64,000 nt of DNA, taken from the NCBI RefSeq assembly GCF_014644555.1, contig NZ_BMKX01000006.1, forward strand, positions 1-64,000. Reading direction: 5' to 3'. Each line of letters starts with the position of its first letter. The first letter of the stretch is position 1. This DNA is from Glutamicibacter ardleyensis (GTDB taxonomy: Bacteria; Actinomycetota; Actinomycetes; Actinomycetales; Micrococcaceae). Shown here piece after piece: positions 34,978 to 43,212 of this stretch. The notes under the pieces are model-generated. The model saw only the letters and a list, made by a program, of their open reading frames with translations, ran no database searches and was not told the DNA's origin. The position numbers and the translations under genes were made by a program.

Positions 34978-35523
34978 CTATTTTCCTGCGATTGGCTTCC
35001 GAGATTTGTGCATCCTGTACTCATACCAAGTCAGCCAGAGGATCAACAGGTCAAAGACGGTTAGAAGCGCCATGCCTAGGCTAAATTTTACGGCAAGCTG
35101 ATAGACCTGATAGCCAATAAAAATTAGTAAGAATGCCATCATCCATGGGTACGCCCAGAGGAAATTTCGAAGCACCGCCCAAGCCAAAACAACTTTCACG
35201 AACCCATGCAGAAGCAAGTAGATAGCACCAAACAAGGAAGCTGAGAGTGTCAGTCCGTGAGCCGCGATAATTAGAGCGTTGGCTACAAGGTCTTGAGGAT
35301 CCTCAGAAAGTTCGTGCTGGGTGAGAATCCGGACAAAGGTGCCAATTTGGTTCGGTGGAACCAGCAACAAAAGCCCGCCGCCTATTAGCTCGAGTAAACC
35401 GTCAAGTCCCTTCAGATCCAAGGTCACGCGAAAGATGCGGTTGAGAGCACTTCCTTTGGTTTCTCCGACACTATTCCCGACGTCTCCAGGCGAGAGGAAT
35501 ACTTCTAATTTGGATTCTGGCAC
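34978..35523 (-). CDS. DUF2127 membrane protein
   Basis: A 181-residue protein with four membrane helices: KGLDGLLELIGGGLLLLV, SASLFGAIYLLLHGFVKVVL, a central WMMAFLLIFIGYQVYQL and LLTVFDLLILWLTWYEYRM. The segments IFRVTLDLKGLDGLLELIGG and LLHGFVKVVLAWAVLRNFLW are the conserved parts of DUF2127, a family of unknown function. It lies between two hydrolase genes of opposite direction. No role can be stated. Confidence 0.8.
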   Translation of the reverse strand: MPESKLEVFLSPGDVGNSVGETKGSALNRIFRVTLDLKGLDGLLELIGGGLLLLVPPNQIGTFVRILTQHELSEDPQDLVANALIIAAHGLTLSASLFGAIYLLLHGFVKVVLAWAVLRNFLWAYPWMMAFLLIFIGYQVYQLAVKFSLGMALLTVFDLLILWLTWYEYRMHKSRKPIAGK

Positions 35524-35589
35524 ATAGCGGTGTCATTAGAGAATTGAGTGAAGTGTTGCGTTTTCTTCACGAGGTAAGCTTCTGATCCA

Positions 35590-36579
35590 ATGGAAAGATA
35601 TCCCGAAGAGCAATTGACCAAGGCAGCAACCCGAAATGGCCATGTGGCAGACACGGGACTTCAGCAATGGCTGTCCACGGTGCGCTCGGTACCTGAAACT
35701 GCAACGTCCCCAGACTTGGAAAGTTTACGGTTGCCGCGTTCACGCGGGCCAGGTCCCGATCTGTATTCCGTGCGGAACTTTCAAATCCCGAGCCAAAAGA
35801 CAATTCCGGTTCGGTATTACCAGACGAGGGAGCAGTCGCGGCCATTGGTGGTTTATGTTCATGGCGGTGCATTTACTTTTGGTGATCTCGAATCGCACGA
35901 CCGAACATGTCGGCGACTAGCAGTACACGGTGATGTCAACGTGATGGCAGTAGATTTTAGGTTGGCACCCGAGCATCCTGCCCCTGCAGCAATTGAAGAC
36001 GTGGTTGATGTTTTGCGTTGGGCATCAAATGAGCAAAGTCAGATAAATCAGCCAACCATACCGGTGGCTCTTGCCGGCGATAGCTCTGGTGGACTCATTG
36101 CCGCCTTAGCAGCGAATGAGTACATTTCAACCGGGGGCCATGTATCCGCAGTGCTACTTGCCTGCCCGAATACTGACCTAACGTTGAGCAGTCCCAGCAT
36201 ACGGACCAAAGGACAGGGTTGGGGTCTTAGCAGTGCAGACTTGCGGTGGTTCATCCAACAGTGGGTTCAGGATCTGGAACCAGAAACGCTAGAGAAATAT
36301 AGTCCACTGCACGTAGAACTAAGAGCGCTACCCACAACAATGATTGCGATTGCAGAACATGATCCGCTACATGATGAAGGGGCAGAGTTAGCCAAGAAAC
36401 TGAACCTGCTTGGAGTAGACGTTCAATTACTAGACCATGAGGGCCTAGTGCATGGGTTCTTGAGCCTAGACGAAGTGTCGACTGCAGCTGAAGTGGCAGG
36501 CACCAAAATGTTCACGCTTTTTGGACAGGTTTTACACGACCAGTTATCTCGATCGTTGCCCCGAAATAGGGGGCGCTAG
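35590..36579 (+). CDS. Alpha/beta hydrolase, hormone-sensitive-lipase-type esterase
   Basis: A 329-residue soluble enzyme. It carries the HSL oxyanion motif HGGAFTFGDL (91-100), then RLAPEHPAPAAIEDV (about 124-138), the nucleophile motif GDSSGG (163-168, Ser165), a late Asp in AEHDPLHDEG and His in EGLVHGFLSL, in the right order. These enzymes cleave short-chain esters, including lactones or acetylated compounds. Codon use and composition resemble the cysteine hydrolase nearby rather than the housekeeping genes, so it probably came with the same block. No signal peptide is visible. The physiological substrate is unknown. Confidence 0.9.
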   Translation: MERYPEEQLTKAATRNGHVADTGLQQWLSTVRSVPETATSPDLESLRLPRSRGPGPDLYSVRNFQIPSQKTIPVRYYQTREQSRPLVVYVHGGAFTFGDLESHDRTCRRLAVHGDVNVMAVDFRLAPEHPAPAAIEDVVDVLRWASNEQSQINQPTIPVALAGDSSGGLIAALAANEYISTGGHVSAVLLACPNTDLTLSSPSIRTKGQGWGLSSADLRWFIQQWVQDLEPETLEKYSPLHVELRALPTTMIAIAEHDPLHDEGAELAKKLNLLGVDVQLLDHEGLVHGFLSLDEVSTAAEVAGTKMFTLFGQVLHDQLSRSLPRNRGR

Positions 36580-36799
36580 ATATGGTGGCGTTCACTCACG
36601 CAACTATCGCATGCGCGAAGCTGCACGGCCCCAGGAGCAAAATCATCTCTCAGGCAATCCGCTTTAAACCCGTCAGATGGATGCAAGATTTATAGAATCG
36701 CGGATTTGCTAGCAAACTCTTTTTCACTCAGGTAGTCTAAAGCGTGGTGTTTGATCGAGTTTATGGTTTCATCTGAAGAACAAGAGGAAGGGAGAAAAA

Positions 36800-37312
36800 A
36801 TGCCAAGTAGCGCAAATGAAAAGTTAAGTTGCCCTGCTGGTACTCGTCGTCTTTTTCTTGTTGCTCCAGTCTTGGCCCTTGTATTGACCTTTATGGGCTA
36901 TTGGTTGGCCAGACCTTTTATCCCTGGACACGTTGCAATCCACATGGGACCCGATGGTGTCGGCTATGGATCCGCATTCCGCATGCTGATGGTTTGCGCA
37001 GTTATCGCCGCGGTGGCTTTTGTTGTTGGCGGAATAACAGCGCGAGGATTTTTAGTCGCGGGCCACTGGTACCAGGTAGAAAAGGCCATCGTGATTAGCG
37101 TTGAAGCTTTCGCCTATGCAGTGCTCGGTGTTGGGCTGGGCTCGGTTCTGAGCACCCTGGGTGTGGAATCAAACGGCACCAGTTCCCAAAGCGTGGGCTT
37201 GGGGCTTTTGTCGTTCGTAATCGTCTTTATTCTTGCCTCGATCATTTACGTCGTGGCACTTCCCAAGGGACGATTTGAAGAACTCCAGGCTCGACAACAA
37301 CCGACGGATTAA
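36800..37312 (+). CDS. Small membrane protein, DUF1648-like
   Basis: A 170-residue protein preceded by GAGGAAGGGAG, an extended ribosome binding site. Four helices: RLFLVAPVLALVLTFMGYWL, AFRMLMVCAVIAAVAFVVGG, the VISVEAFAYAVLGVGLGSVL region and LGLLSFVIVFILASIIYVVA. The loop after helix 1, FIPGHVAIHMGPDGVGYGS, resembles the PxxxAxHWxxxGxxD loop of DUF1648, also seen in the unrelated protein at 39389. Function is unknown. It closes the AT-richer block and converges with the HNH gene. Confidence 0.65.
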   Translation: MPSSANEKLSCPAGTRRLFLVAPVLALVLTFMGYWLARPFIPGHVAIHMGPDGVGYGSAFRMLMVCAVIAAVAFVVGGITARGFLVAGHWYQVEKAIVISVEAFAYAVLGVGLGSVLSTLGVESNGTSSQSVGLGLLSFVIVFILASIIYVVALPKGRFEELQARQQPTD

Positions 37313-37329
37313 CATTCAGTAGTGTTTTC

Positions 37330-38751
37330 CTACTTGCGGGGCTGTTCATTCGCCTGCGGGTCAGCCTCGCGCACAATGCCCGTGGCAGGTGGAGCCAGTG
37401 AACGATACGTTCGTCCATCTCCCGTGTTGATCACGATGGAATGCGGAATGGAATAATCTACTTTTTCGTACCAACCCGGCAACTCTTTGGCCAAGTTGCA
37501 AAAGCGACATCTGTAGGACGAATTATGTACCGAGGTTGGTCCGTTCAGATGGCGTTGCACCACGTGGTCAATTTCTTCAGGAACACCGTCACAGTAAGGC
37601 GTCATGCAATGGGAATCTCGAATTCGGATGAACTCTTTTAGCGACTCAGGGAATTCACGAGCCTTTGAATCCATAGCGATGAGGTCTTGATTACCGGGTG
37701 CGGTGTAGATCCTTTGAATTTCCGGGAAAGTGAAAATTCTGCGGTTCAATTCATCGTCTTTCAGCGTCAGGTGGAATGGATCTTCGAGGTCCACCTTCGC
37801 TCCAGCGACTAACTCACGAGCATACTGCGCCGGTATGATTCCGTAGCCCGGCAGGTTTGCCGGCTCATGGCTGCCTGCAAACAGTGTCTTATCGGTCATG
37901 ATGAGTTTGACGTCCAAGAACAGCGGAACCTTCGGCGGAAAACCTTCCAATTGACTGCAGATGAGCATGTCTGCCTGGAGCTGTTGCTTGGTGCGTGGGT
38001 CGTTGCCCATGCGGAAGATTGCCTTGGCGCGTTTTTTGATGGACTTGGCTAAGGCTATGCCTTCGGCCAAGGGCAGCTTCGCACTGAGCATCACACAGTC
38101 CTTGCTCTTGCGGAAGCGGACATAACGTTTCGCGGCTTCATCTTCAATCTTGACGGCCTTTTCACTGCTTTGAAATCGCTCGGTGAATTTTCGAACGAGG
38201 TCGCTGATGGCCCGCACCCCAAGATTCTCAAACATATCCGTGTGATCAGCGAAAATCGCATCAAATTCACGACGGCCATTCGCGTCAACTTCTTCAAGTG
38301 GTTCGGTAATGGCTTTGATCTGGCGCTCGGTCAGATGCCCATGGGCAAAACAATCGAAGAGGTTCGGGGTGTCTTCGAGGAGGATCCGGCAGGCTCTTAG
38401 GTAACTACAGGCCCCATTGGTGCTTTGCCGACGATTGATGGCAATAGCCGCTGCGGCGCCACGTTCACTTTGGTATATGTGCACCCCGCGGTCCTCATTT
38501 TCACGGACAACTTGCTTCTCGTAAAAGTAAGCCATTCTGGCTTGCTTGGCACTAAAGCTGGCCTTGCGACGTTCAGTCTCGTTAATATACTGGGCGAGTA
38601 AAGAATTATCATGAAGAGCGATGGCATCGTCGATGCCGTCATCTATAGCTTGCTCGCTGAGCTCGGTGTAATCGAGCGCCACGGATGTAGGTGGTCTCGT
38701 TGGCGGCGGAGCTTCGAACTCCTTGTCAGGACTAGCTTCTTCTTCGTACAT
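37330..38751 (-). CDS. DUF222-type protein with C-terminal HNH endonuclease domain
   Basis: A 473-residue protein of the 13E12-repeat class abundant in Actinobacteria. The long helical DUF222 part (about 60-330; LRACRILLEDTPNLFDCFAH, GHLTERQIKAI) is followed by an HNH domain (about 380-430: DSHCMTPYCDGVPEEIDHVV, where Asp-His is the catalytic core, then SYRCRFCNLAKELPGW). Cys pairs (C-x4-C and C-x2-C) suggest a structural zinc. Members often occur in multiple mobile-looking copies, but none is proven to be a self-splicing or homing element. It stands at the right border of the AT-richer block. Confidence 0.85.
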   Translation of the reverse strand: MYEEEASPDKEFEAPPPTRPPTSVALDYTELSEQAIDDGIDDAIALHDNSLLAQYINETERRKASFSAKQARMAYFYEKQVVRENEDRGVHIYQSERGAAAAIAINRRQSTNGACSYLRACRILLEDTPNLFDCFAHGHLTERQIKAITEPLEEVDANGRREFDAIFADHTDMFENLGVRAISDLVRKFTERFQSSEKAVKIEDEAAKRYVRFRKSKDCVMLSAKLPLAEGIALAKSIKKRAKAIFRMGNDPRTKQQLQADMLICSQLEGFPPKVPLFLDVKLIMTDKTLFAGSHEPANLPGYGIIPAQYARELVAGAKVDLEDPFHLTLKDDELNRRIFTFPEIQRIYTAPGNQDLIAMDSKAREFPESLKEFIRIRDSHCMTPYCDGVPEEIDHVVQRHLNGPTSVHNSSYRCRFCNLAKELPGWYEKVDYSIPHSIVINTGDGRTYRSLAPPATGIVREADPQANEQPRK

Positions 38752-38909
38752 AGTTTCACTTTACGCCGTTGTACCGACGTTTTAGGCTCGCAGGAACCGT
38801 TTGTGGATAAGTGGGTATATTCTTTTTATACTCAGGTCAGCCGGGTGATCACGAAAAATCTGCCTGGTAAATTTGGCGTAAATCATCAATTGACAGGATG
38901 GTACGTAAA

Positions 38910-39305
38910 ATGTTTTTGCATCATGTACAGCTTTCGATGGGATCAGGAAAAGAAACGCTTGCTCGCAGCTTTTACGTAGGGGCCTTAGGCCTCACCGAGG
39001 TGCCCAAACCGCCGTCGCTACAGCAGCGCGGCGGGTGCTGGTTTCGAGCGTTCGAAGGCGAACAGGTGGTCGCTGAAGTGCATCTTGGTGTTGATCAAAA
39101 CTTTGTCCCGAGCGGCAAGGCGCATCCGGCATTTCTAGTCAAGAATATTGCCACATTGGAAGCGATGGCCCGGCGGATTGAATCGGGTGGGCATGAACTG
39201 TCTTGGGTGGAGCGGCATAGCTTTGAGGGTTACCAGCGGTTCCACTGCCGTGACCCGTTTGGCAATAGGATCGAAATCCTTGCACGTGATCTCAATAATA
39301 ATTAA
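38910..39305 (+). CDS. VOC-superfamily (glyoxalase-like) protein
   Basis: A 131-residue protein with two beta-alpha-beta-beta-beta modules: MFLHHVQLSMGSGKETLARS FYVGALGLTEV at the start and FLVKNIATLEAMARRIESGG ... FHCRDPFGNRIEILARD at the end. Likely metal ligands are His4 or His5 in the first strand and the final Glu of GNRIEIL. Substrate unknown: glyoxalase, fosfomycin-modifying or ring-cleaving activity cannot be separated by sequence alone. I start at ATG 38910, which gives the usual MxLHHVQLxM opening; an ATG at 38898 in the same frame is the alternative. Confidence 0.85.
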   Translation: MFLHHVQLSMGSGKETLARSFYVGALGLTEVPKPPSLQQRGGCWFRAFEGEQVVAEVHLGVDQNFVPSGKAHPAFLVKNIATLEAMARRIESGGHELSWVERHSFEGYQRFHCRDPFGNRIEILARDLNNN

Positions 39306-39388
39306 ATAGAACAACTCTGATTTGGTAAGCTTAAATCAGGTAGGTAGAAATTTTATGCCACATTTGGGAACTTTCACGAGAGGGTGTC

Positions 39389-40423
39389 GTGTCCGAAGAG
39401 GACCAGAGATATAACCGCAATTGGATCATCGGCATTATCAGTGGATTGCTGATTCTTGCCCTGTTGGCAGGCGCCTGGATGGTTATGGTCAAGGACCAGC
39501 TGCCGGCGGAACTCGCGACGCACTGGAATGGCCGCGGCGAGGTAGACGGTTATGATTCCCTCTTAGGTCACGTGCTGACGATGACCTTTTTCTCTGTGTT
39601 TGTTGTCGGGGCTATCGGATGCGCGGCGATCATGACCCGCGCTCAGTCGATCATGCTGGCCCGGATTGGTCTCGGATTCGCGGTGGTGCTTGGACTAATG
39701 ATCAATGGTTTGAGCCTTGCTTTGGTCGTGGGCCAATTGGGGATGGGCTCTGCCCAGTTCGCTTCCGTGCACGGGCTGACACTTGCTGTATCTTTGACCG
39801 GATCCGCACTGTTGGGCCTATTAGTATTCTTCGCCTACCGTCCGCGGGAGGTGATGCACGAACAATCACACGAGATCATCGCCGCGGATTTGGAAGCTAA
39901 CGACCCAGCCTCTGCTGTGACGCTTAGCCAGGCACAGCGCGCGCAGCTCGACGAGGTATCGCAGGTGACGCTGACAGTGCCCGGGATGCGCTGGTTGATT
40001 GCCGCAGTTGCGATACTACTGATGCTGATCGGTTGGTACGCCGACCAATTCGTGGTGATTTTCGGCGCGCTGGCCGGCGGCCTGTGCTACTGGTTCTTCT
40101 TTGCTGGAGCTTTTGAAGTCGACGGACAAGGCACACGGATTGTGGCTTCCAGATGCTTTAAGGTCATGAAGCTTCAGTACTCGGATATCAAAGCCGTGCA
40201 CGTGAAAGACGTAAGGGCCTTGGAATACGGTGGGTGGGGCTACCGCTCGGACATCTCGCATAAGGGGTTTTTGACCGGCAATGGGCCGGCCGTCGTCATC
40301 GATATGGGCTACTACCAACAGCAGATCATCTCGATGCCGGACGTAGCCACGGCCAGCCAGATTTGTGCGCTCATCAACGCTTATCGACTACTTGAGACGA
40401 CCAAGGCCGCGACCACCAAGTAG
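39389..40423 (+). CDS. DUF1648-domain membrane protein with PH-like tail
   Basis: A 344-residue protein starting at GTG 39389. The N-terminal half has four to five helices and the DUF1648 loop LPAELATHWNGRGEVDGYDS (about 36-55). A second hydrophobic pair (about 205-245) is followed by a soluble domain of about 100 residues (FEVDGQGTRIVASRCFKVMK, YSDIKAVHVKDVRALEYGGW) with the strand pattern of a PH-like fold. Similar proteins are common in Micrococcaceae; function is unknown. Not visibly in an operon; it converges with fadE5. Confidence 0.75.
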   Translation: MSEEDQRYNRNWIIGIISGLLILALLAGAWMVMVKDQLPAELATHWNGRGEVDGYDSLLGHVLTMTFFSVFVVGAIGCAAIMTRAQSIMLARIGLGFAVVLGLMINGLSLALVVGQLGMGSAQFASVHGLTLAVSLTGSALLGLLVFFAYRPREVMHEQSHEIIAADLEANDPASAVTLSQAQRAQLDEVSQVTLTVPGMRWLIAAVAILLMLIGWYADQFVVIFGALAGGLCYWFFFAGAFEVDGQGTRIVASRCFKVMKLQYSDIKAVHVKDVRALEYGGWGYRSDISHKGFLTGNGPAVVIDMGYYQQQIISMPDVATASQICALINAYRLLETTKAATTK

Positions 40424-40446
40424 GTAGCCGCGGCCCTGAAGCGAAC

Positions 40447-42456
40447 TTACGCCTTGGACTTCTTCAACGACTTCTCGCTGACCGGAGCATTGTCACTGGC
40501 CCGTAGCTTGCGGAAGTACTCCATGGCCTCATCTTGGCGGGTGGCCTCGATACCGGTGGAGATCTCCGCGCGCAGATGCTCCTGAGTGTAGCCAAACGCG
40601 TCAACCAGATCCTGAGCATGGGGGCGCAGGCGGTCTAGCAGACGATTGAGGTAACCCGGGAGGGTGCGCGCACGCTGCATGGACAGTCGGCCGTGGGCCA
40701 AGAACCAGCCCAGATCATCTTCGATCAAGCTCAGTGCGAAGACATCACGCAACCAGGTCAACACCTCGGCGGTAGTTGGATCCTCAACCTTGGTCAGCGC
40801 CGCGGTGAAAGCTTCCCAGCGCAACAGCTGCCCGTGATCACGAGCGGCCGAGATCAGCAGGTCTTGATTCTCGTTGAAAGCCTTGGCGCCCTTGACTTTA
40901 TCCTTGCCTGCCGCGCGTAAAGCGTTTGCCACCTCTGCAACTTTGGCGTTGACCCGGTCGGTCAACAGCTCGCGCTGGTTCGCCGGATCCTTGAAGAAGT
41001 TTGCGCTCTTACGCTCATCGGAGACATCGACGAAGGCCTGGCCCACGCTGCGCAACCCCGAACGGTAGAGCGCTGTGGTACCGACCTGCTTGGCCACGTA
41101 ACGGGCCATCGCCCCGGTATCTAGCTTGCGGAACTCCGCCGCGTAATCGGTGAGCAGGCGCTTGCCCACCAGCTGCAAGAGCACATTGTTATCCCCTTCG
41201 AAGGTCACGTACACATCCAGATCCTGGTAGAGCTGGGTGAAGCGATTCTTGGCGATGTAACCCGAACCGCCGCAGGCTTCGCGTGATTCTTGGATGGTGT
41301 CTAACGCGTCCCAGGTGCTCAACGGCTTCAACGCCGCGGCCAGGGTTTCTAGATCTTGACGATCCTCGTCGGTGTCTTCGCGGCCGGAGAAGACCGCGTC
41401 AAACTTCGAGAGCAGTTCATCGTGTGCAAAGGACGCGGCGTAGGTGCGTGCCATCCGGGTGATCAGCCGACGCTGATGACGCTGGTAATCCAAGATCGTG
41501 GTTTCTTCGGTATCTGAGACGCTGTTGAACTGGCGACGCTGGTTGCCGTAAGTTACGGCGATCTGCAGGGCCATCTTCGAGGCGCCAGTTGCTGCGCCGT
41601 CGAGTGAGACTCGACCCTGGACCAGGGTGCCGAGCATCGTGAAGAAGCGTCGGCCGGGGGAGGAGATCGGGGAGCTGTAGCTGCCATCGGCGGCCACATC
41701 GCCGTAGCGGTTGAGCAGGTTGGTGCGTGGGATGCGCACGTTGGTGAAGTGCAAACGGCCGTTGTCGATACCGTTCAGTCCGCCCTTAAGCCCGTCATCC
41801 TCGCCTCCGACACCTTCAACGAAGCTACCGTCTTCATTGCGGATCGGCACGTAGAAACAGTGCACGCCGTGGTTTACCCCGTTGGTGATCAGCTGCGCGA
41901 AGACCGTCGCTGCGGTGCCGTGCAACGCGGCGTTGCCCAAGAATTCTTTCCAGGCAGCGGCGAAGGGCGTGTGGATGACAAACTCTTCGGTTTCCGGGTC
42001 ATAGGTGGCGGTGGTCGCTACCGCAGCCACGTCGGAGCCGTGGCCGATCTCGGTCATGGCAAACGCGCCAGGTACATCCAGGTTCATTGCGCCCGGCAGC
42101 CACTTGGCGTGGTGTTCTTCGGTGCCTAGGTGCATGATGGCACCGGCAAAAAGACCCCACTGCACGCCGGCTTTGATCTGCAGCGAAGGGTCCGCGGCGA
42201 CAAGTTCCACGAACGCGGCGATGGAGCTTCCGTGGTCATCGAGCCCCCCAAACTTCTTCGGGAATGCGCGCTGTACCGCTTTTTGATCAACTAAGACCTT
42301 CAGCTGGCGCAGCACCTGTTCGCGGTGTTCATCCATGGACCACGCAGGGTCACGCTGCAACTGCGGGTCGGCGGCGCGAGCACGCGAAGCCTTGCGGATT
42401 TCTGCGTAGGGGCCAAGGAGCTGTTCGGCCAGGGCTTTAACGTTGATGCTGTTCAT
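40447..42456 (-). CDS. fadE5: Acyl-CoA dehydrogenase/oxidase-like flavoprotein, FadE5 type
   Basis: A 669-residue flavoenzyme much longer than ordinary acyl-CoA dehydrogenases (about 380). The order is N-terminal helices, AGAIMHLGTEEHHAKWLPGA, the FAD-contacting FAMTEIGHGSDVAAVATTA, LVQGRVSLDGAATGASKMAL, EACGGSGYIAKNRFTQLYQD (Glu of the EACGGxG motif, the family's catalytic-base region) and a C-terminal oxidase-like helical domain. The gene context (TetR, fadA2, fabG4, htdX) matches the mycobacterial Rv0241c-Rv0244c locus, where fadE5 acts on acyl-CoAs of diverse chain length. I start at ATG 42456 with GAAAGG eight bases upstream; the longer frame would overlap the TetR gene, whose stop is 11 bases upstream, so they form an operon. 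Confidence 0.9.
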   Translation of the reverse strand: MNSINVKALAEQLLGPYAEIRKASRARAADPQLQRDPAWSMDEHREQVLRQLKVLVDQKAVQRAFPKKFGGLDDHGSSIAAFVELVAADPSLQIKAGVQWGLFAGAIMHLGTEEHHAKWLPGAMNLDVPGAFAMTEIGHGSDVAAVATTATYDPETEEFVIHTPFAAAWKEFLGNAALHGTAATVFAQLITNGVNHGVHCFYVPIRNEDGSFVEGVGGEDDGLKGGLNGIDNGRLHFTNVRIPRTNLLNRYGDVAADGSYSSPISSPGRRFFTMLGTLVQGRVSLDGAATGASKMALQIAVTYGNQRRQFNSVSDTEETTILDYQRHQRRLITRMARTYAASFAHDELLSKFDAVFSGREDTDEDRQDLETLAAALKPLSTWDALDTIQESREACGGSGYIAKNRFTQLYQDLDVYVTFEGDNNVLLQLVGKRLLTDYAAEFRKLDTGAMARYVAKQVGTTALYRSGLRSVGQAFVDVSDERKSANFFKDPANQRELLTDRVNAKVAEVANALRAAGKDKVKGAKAFNENQDLLISAARDHGQLLRWEAFTAALTKVEDPTTAEVLTWLRDVFALSLIEDDLGWFLAHGRLSMQRARTLPGYLNRLLDRLRPHAQDLVDAFGYTQEHLRAEISTGIEATRQDEAMEYFRKLRASDNAPVSEKSLKKSKA

Positions 42457-42467
42457 TTGTTTGCCTT

Positions 42468-43148
42468 TCATGCGCTGCGTTGGGTGGTGGAGATGCCGTG
42501 GGTGAGCCAAGAGCTGAGGGCCTGGGCCATTTCATTCAAAGTTGCTTTGTCTTCGCCTTCGGGCTGGCGCAACCAGATTTCTCCGGCGGAGCGGATCATC
42601 CCGAGGGCCGCGCGTGGCCACAATCCGGTGGCCTTGGAGGCACTGTGCGTATTGCCGGCCAGATGTGCGGTTAGCCGCTCATTCATCAATGCGGTGACCT
42701 CGTCGAAGAAGGCATTGAGTACTCCCAGGGAGCCGGTTGCCGTGCGATCTGGTGCGGTGAGCACGTCCGGGGCTTGGGCGGTGACAAAAAAGTAAAGGTT
42801 CGGACTGCCCTTGGCTAGCTCCAGGTAGGCGGTAACCATTGCGCGTAGCGCCCCGGCTTCGTCTCCCTCGGCCAGGCCCGCGGCGATGATCGAATCGCGG
42901 AAGTCTGTGATAACCACCGCGCCGAGCGCTTGGCGCAACCCTTCCTTATCTCCGAAATAGCGGTAGTAGACCGGTTTGGAGGTTTTGGCGTGCGCGGCGA
43001 TGTCTTCCATGGACACCTGCGGGCCCAGCTTATGTACCGCTTTGCGGGCGAGCTTGAGCAGCTCGGTATGGCGTTGGCTGCGATGCGCCTGCCAGCGGGC
43101 CGAACGACCATCGGTGACCGCATCGTTATCTTGGGTGATTTTGTTCAC
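42468..43148 (-). CDS. TetR-family regulator of the fadE5/fadA2 locus
   Basis: A 226-residue regulator. The N-terminal helix-turn-helix reads ELLKLARKAVHKLGPQVSME, DIAAHAKTSKPVYYRYFGDK, the usual TetR pattern, followed by an all-helical ligand-binding domain (about 70-215). GTG start at 43148. An inverted repeat TACTGT-N5-ACAGTA lies at 43167-43183 in the 64-base gap to the divergent fadA2, so the protein probably represses both its own gene with fadE5 and the fadA2-fabG4-htdX unit, and is released by an acyl-CoA. The ligand is an inference. Confidence 0.9.
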   Translation of the reverse strand: MNKITQDNDAVTDGRSARWQAHRSQRHTELLKLARKAVHKLGPQVSMEDIAAHAKTSKPVYYRYFGDKEGLRQALGAVVITDFRDSIIAAGLAEGDEAGALRAMVTAYLELAKGSPNLYFFVTAQAPDVLTAPDRTATGSLGVLNAFFDEVTALMNERLTAHLAGNTHSASKATGLWPRAALGMIRSAGEIWLRQPEGEDKATLNEMAQALSSWLTHGISTTQRSA

Positions 43149-43166
43149 GTAACTCAGAGTATCATG

Positions 43167-43183
43167 TACTGTTGGTTACAGTA
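43167..43183. promoter_or_regulatory. TetR-type operator between divergent lipid operons
   Basis: Perfect inverted repeat TACTGTTGGTTACAGTA (6-base arms, 5-base centre) between the TetR gene start (43148) and the fadA2 start (43213). This is the only clear dyad in the gap. Confidence 0.65.
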
Positions 43184-43212
43184 ATACTTCTCACAACCCT
43201 AGGAGTTCTTCC

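Noticed and set aside
37330-38751. DUF222-HNH protein as an intact mobile element or homing endonuclease
   Set aside because: No intron, intein or terminal repeats around it; such genes are widespread with no proven mobility.
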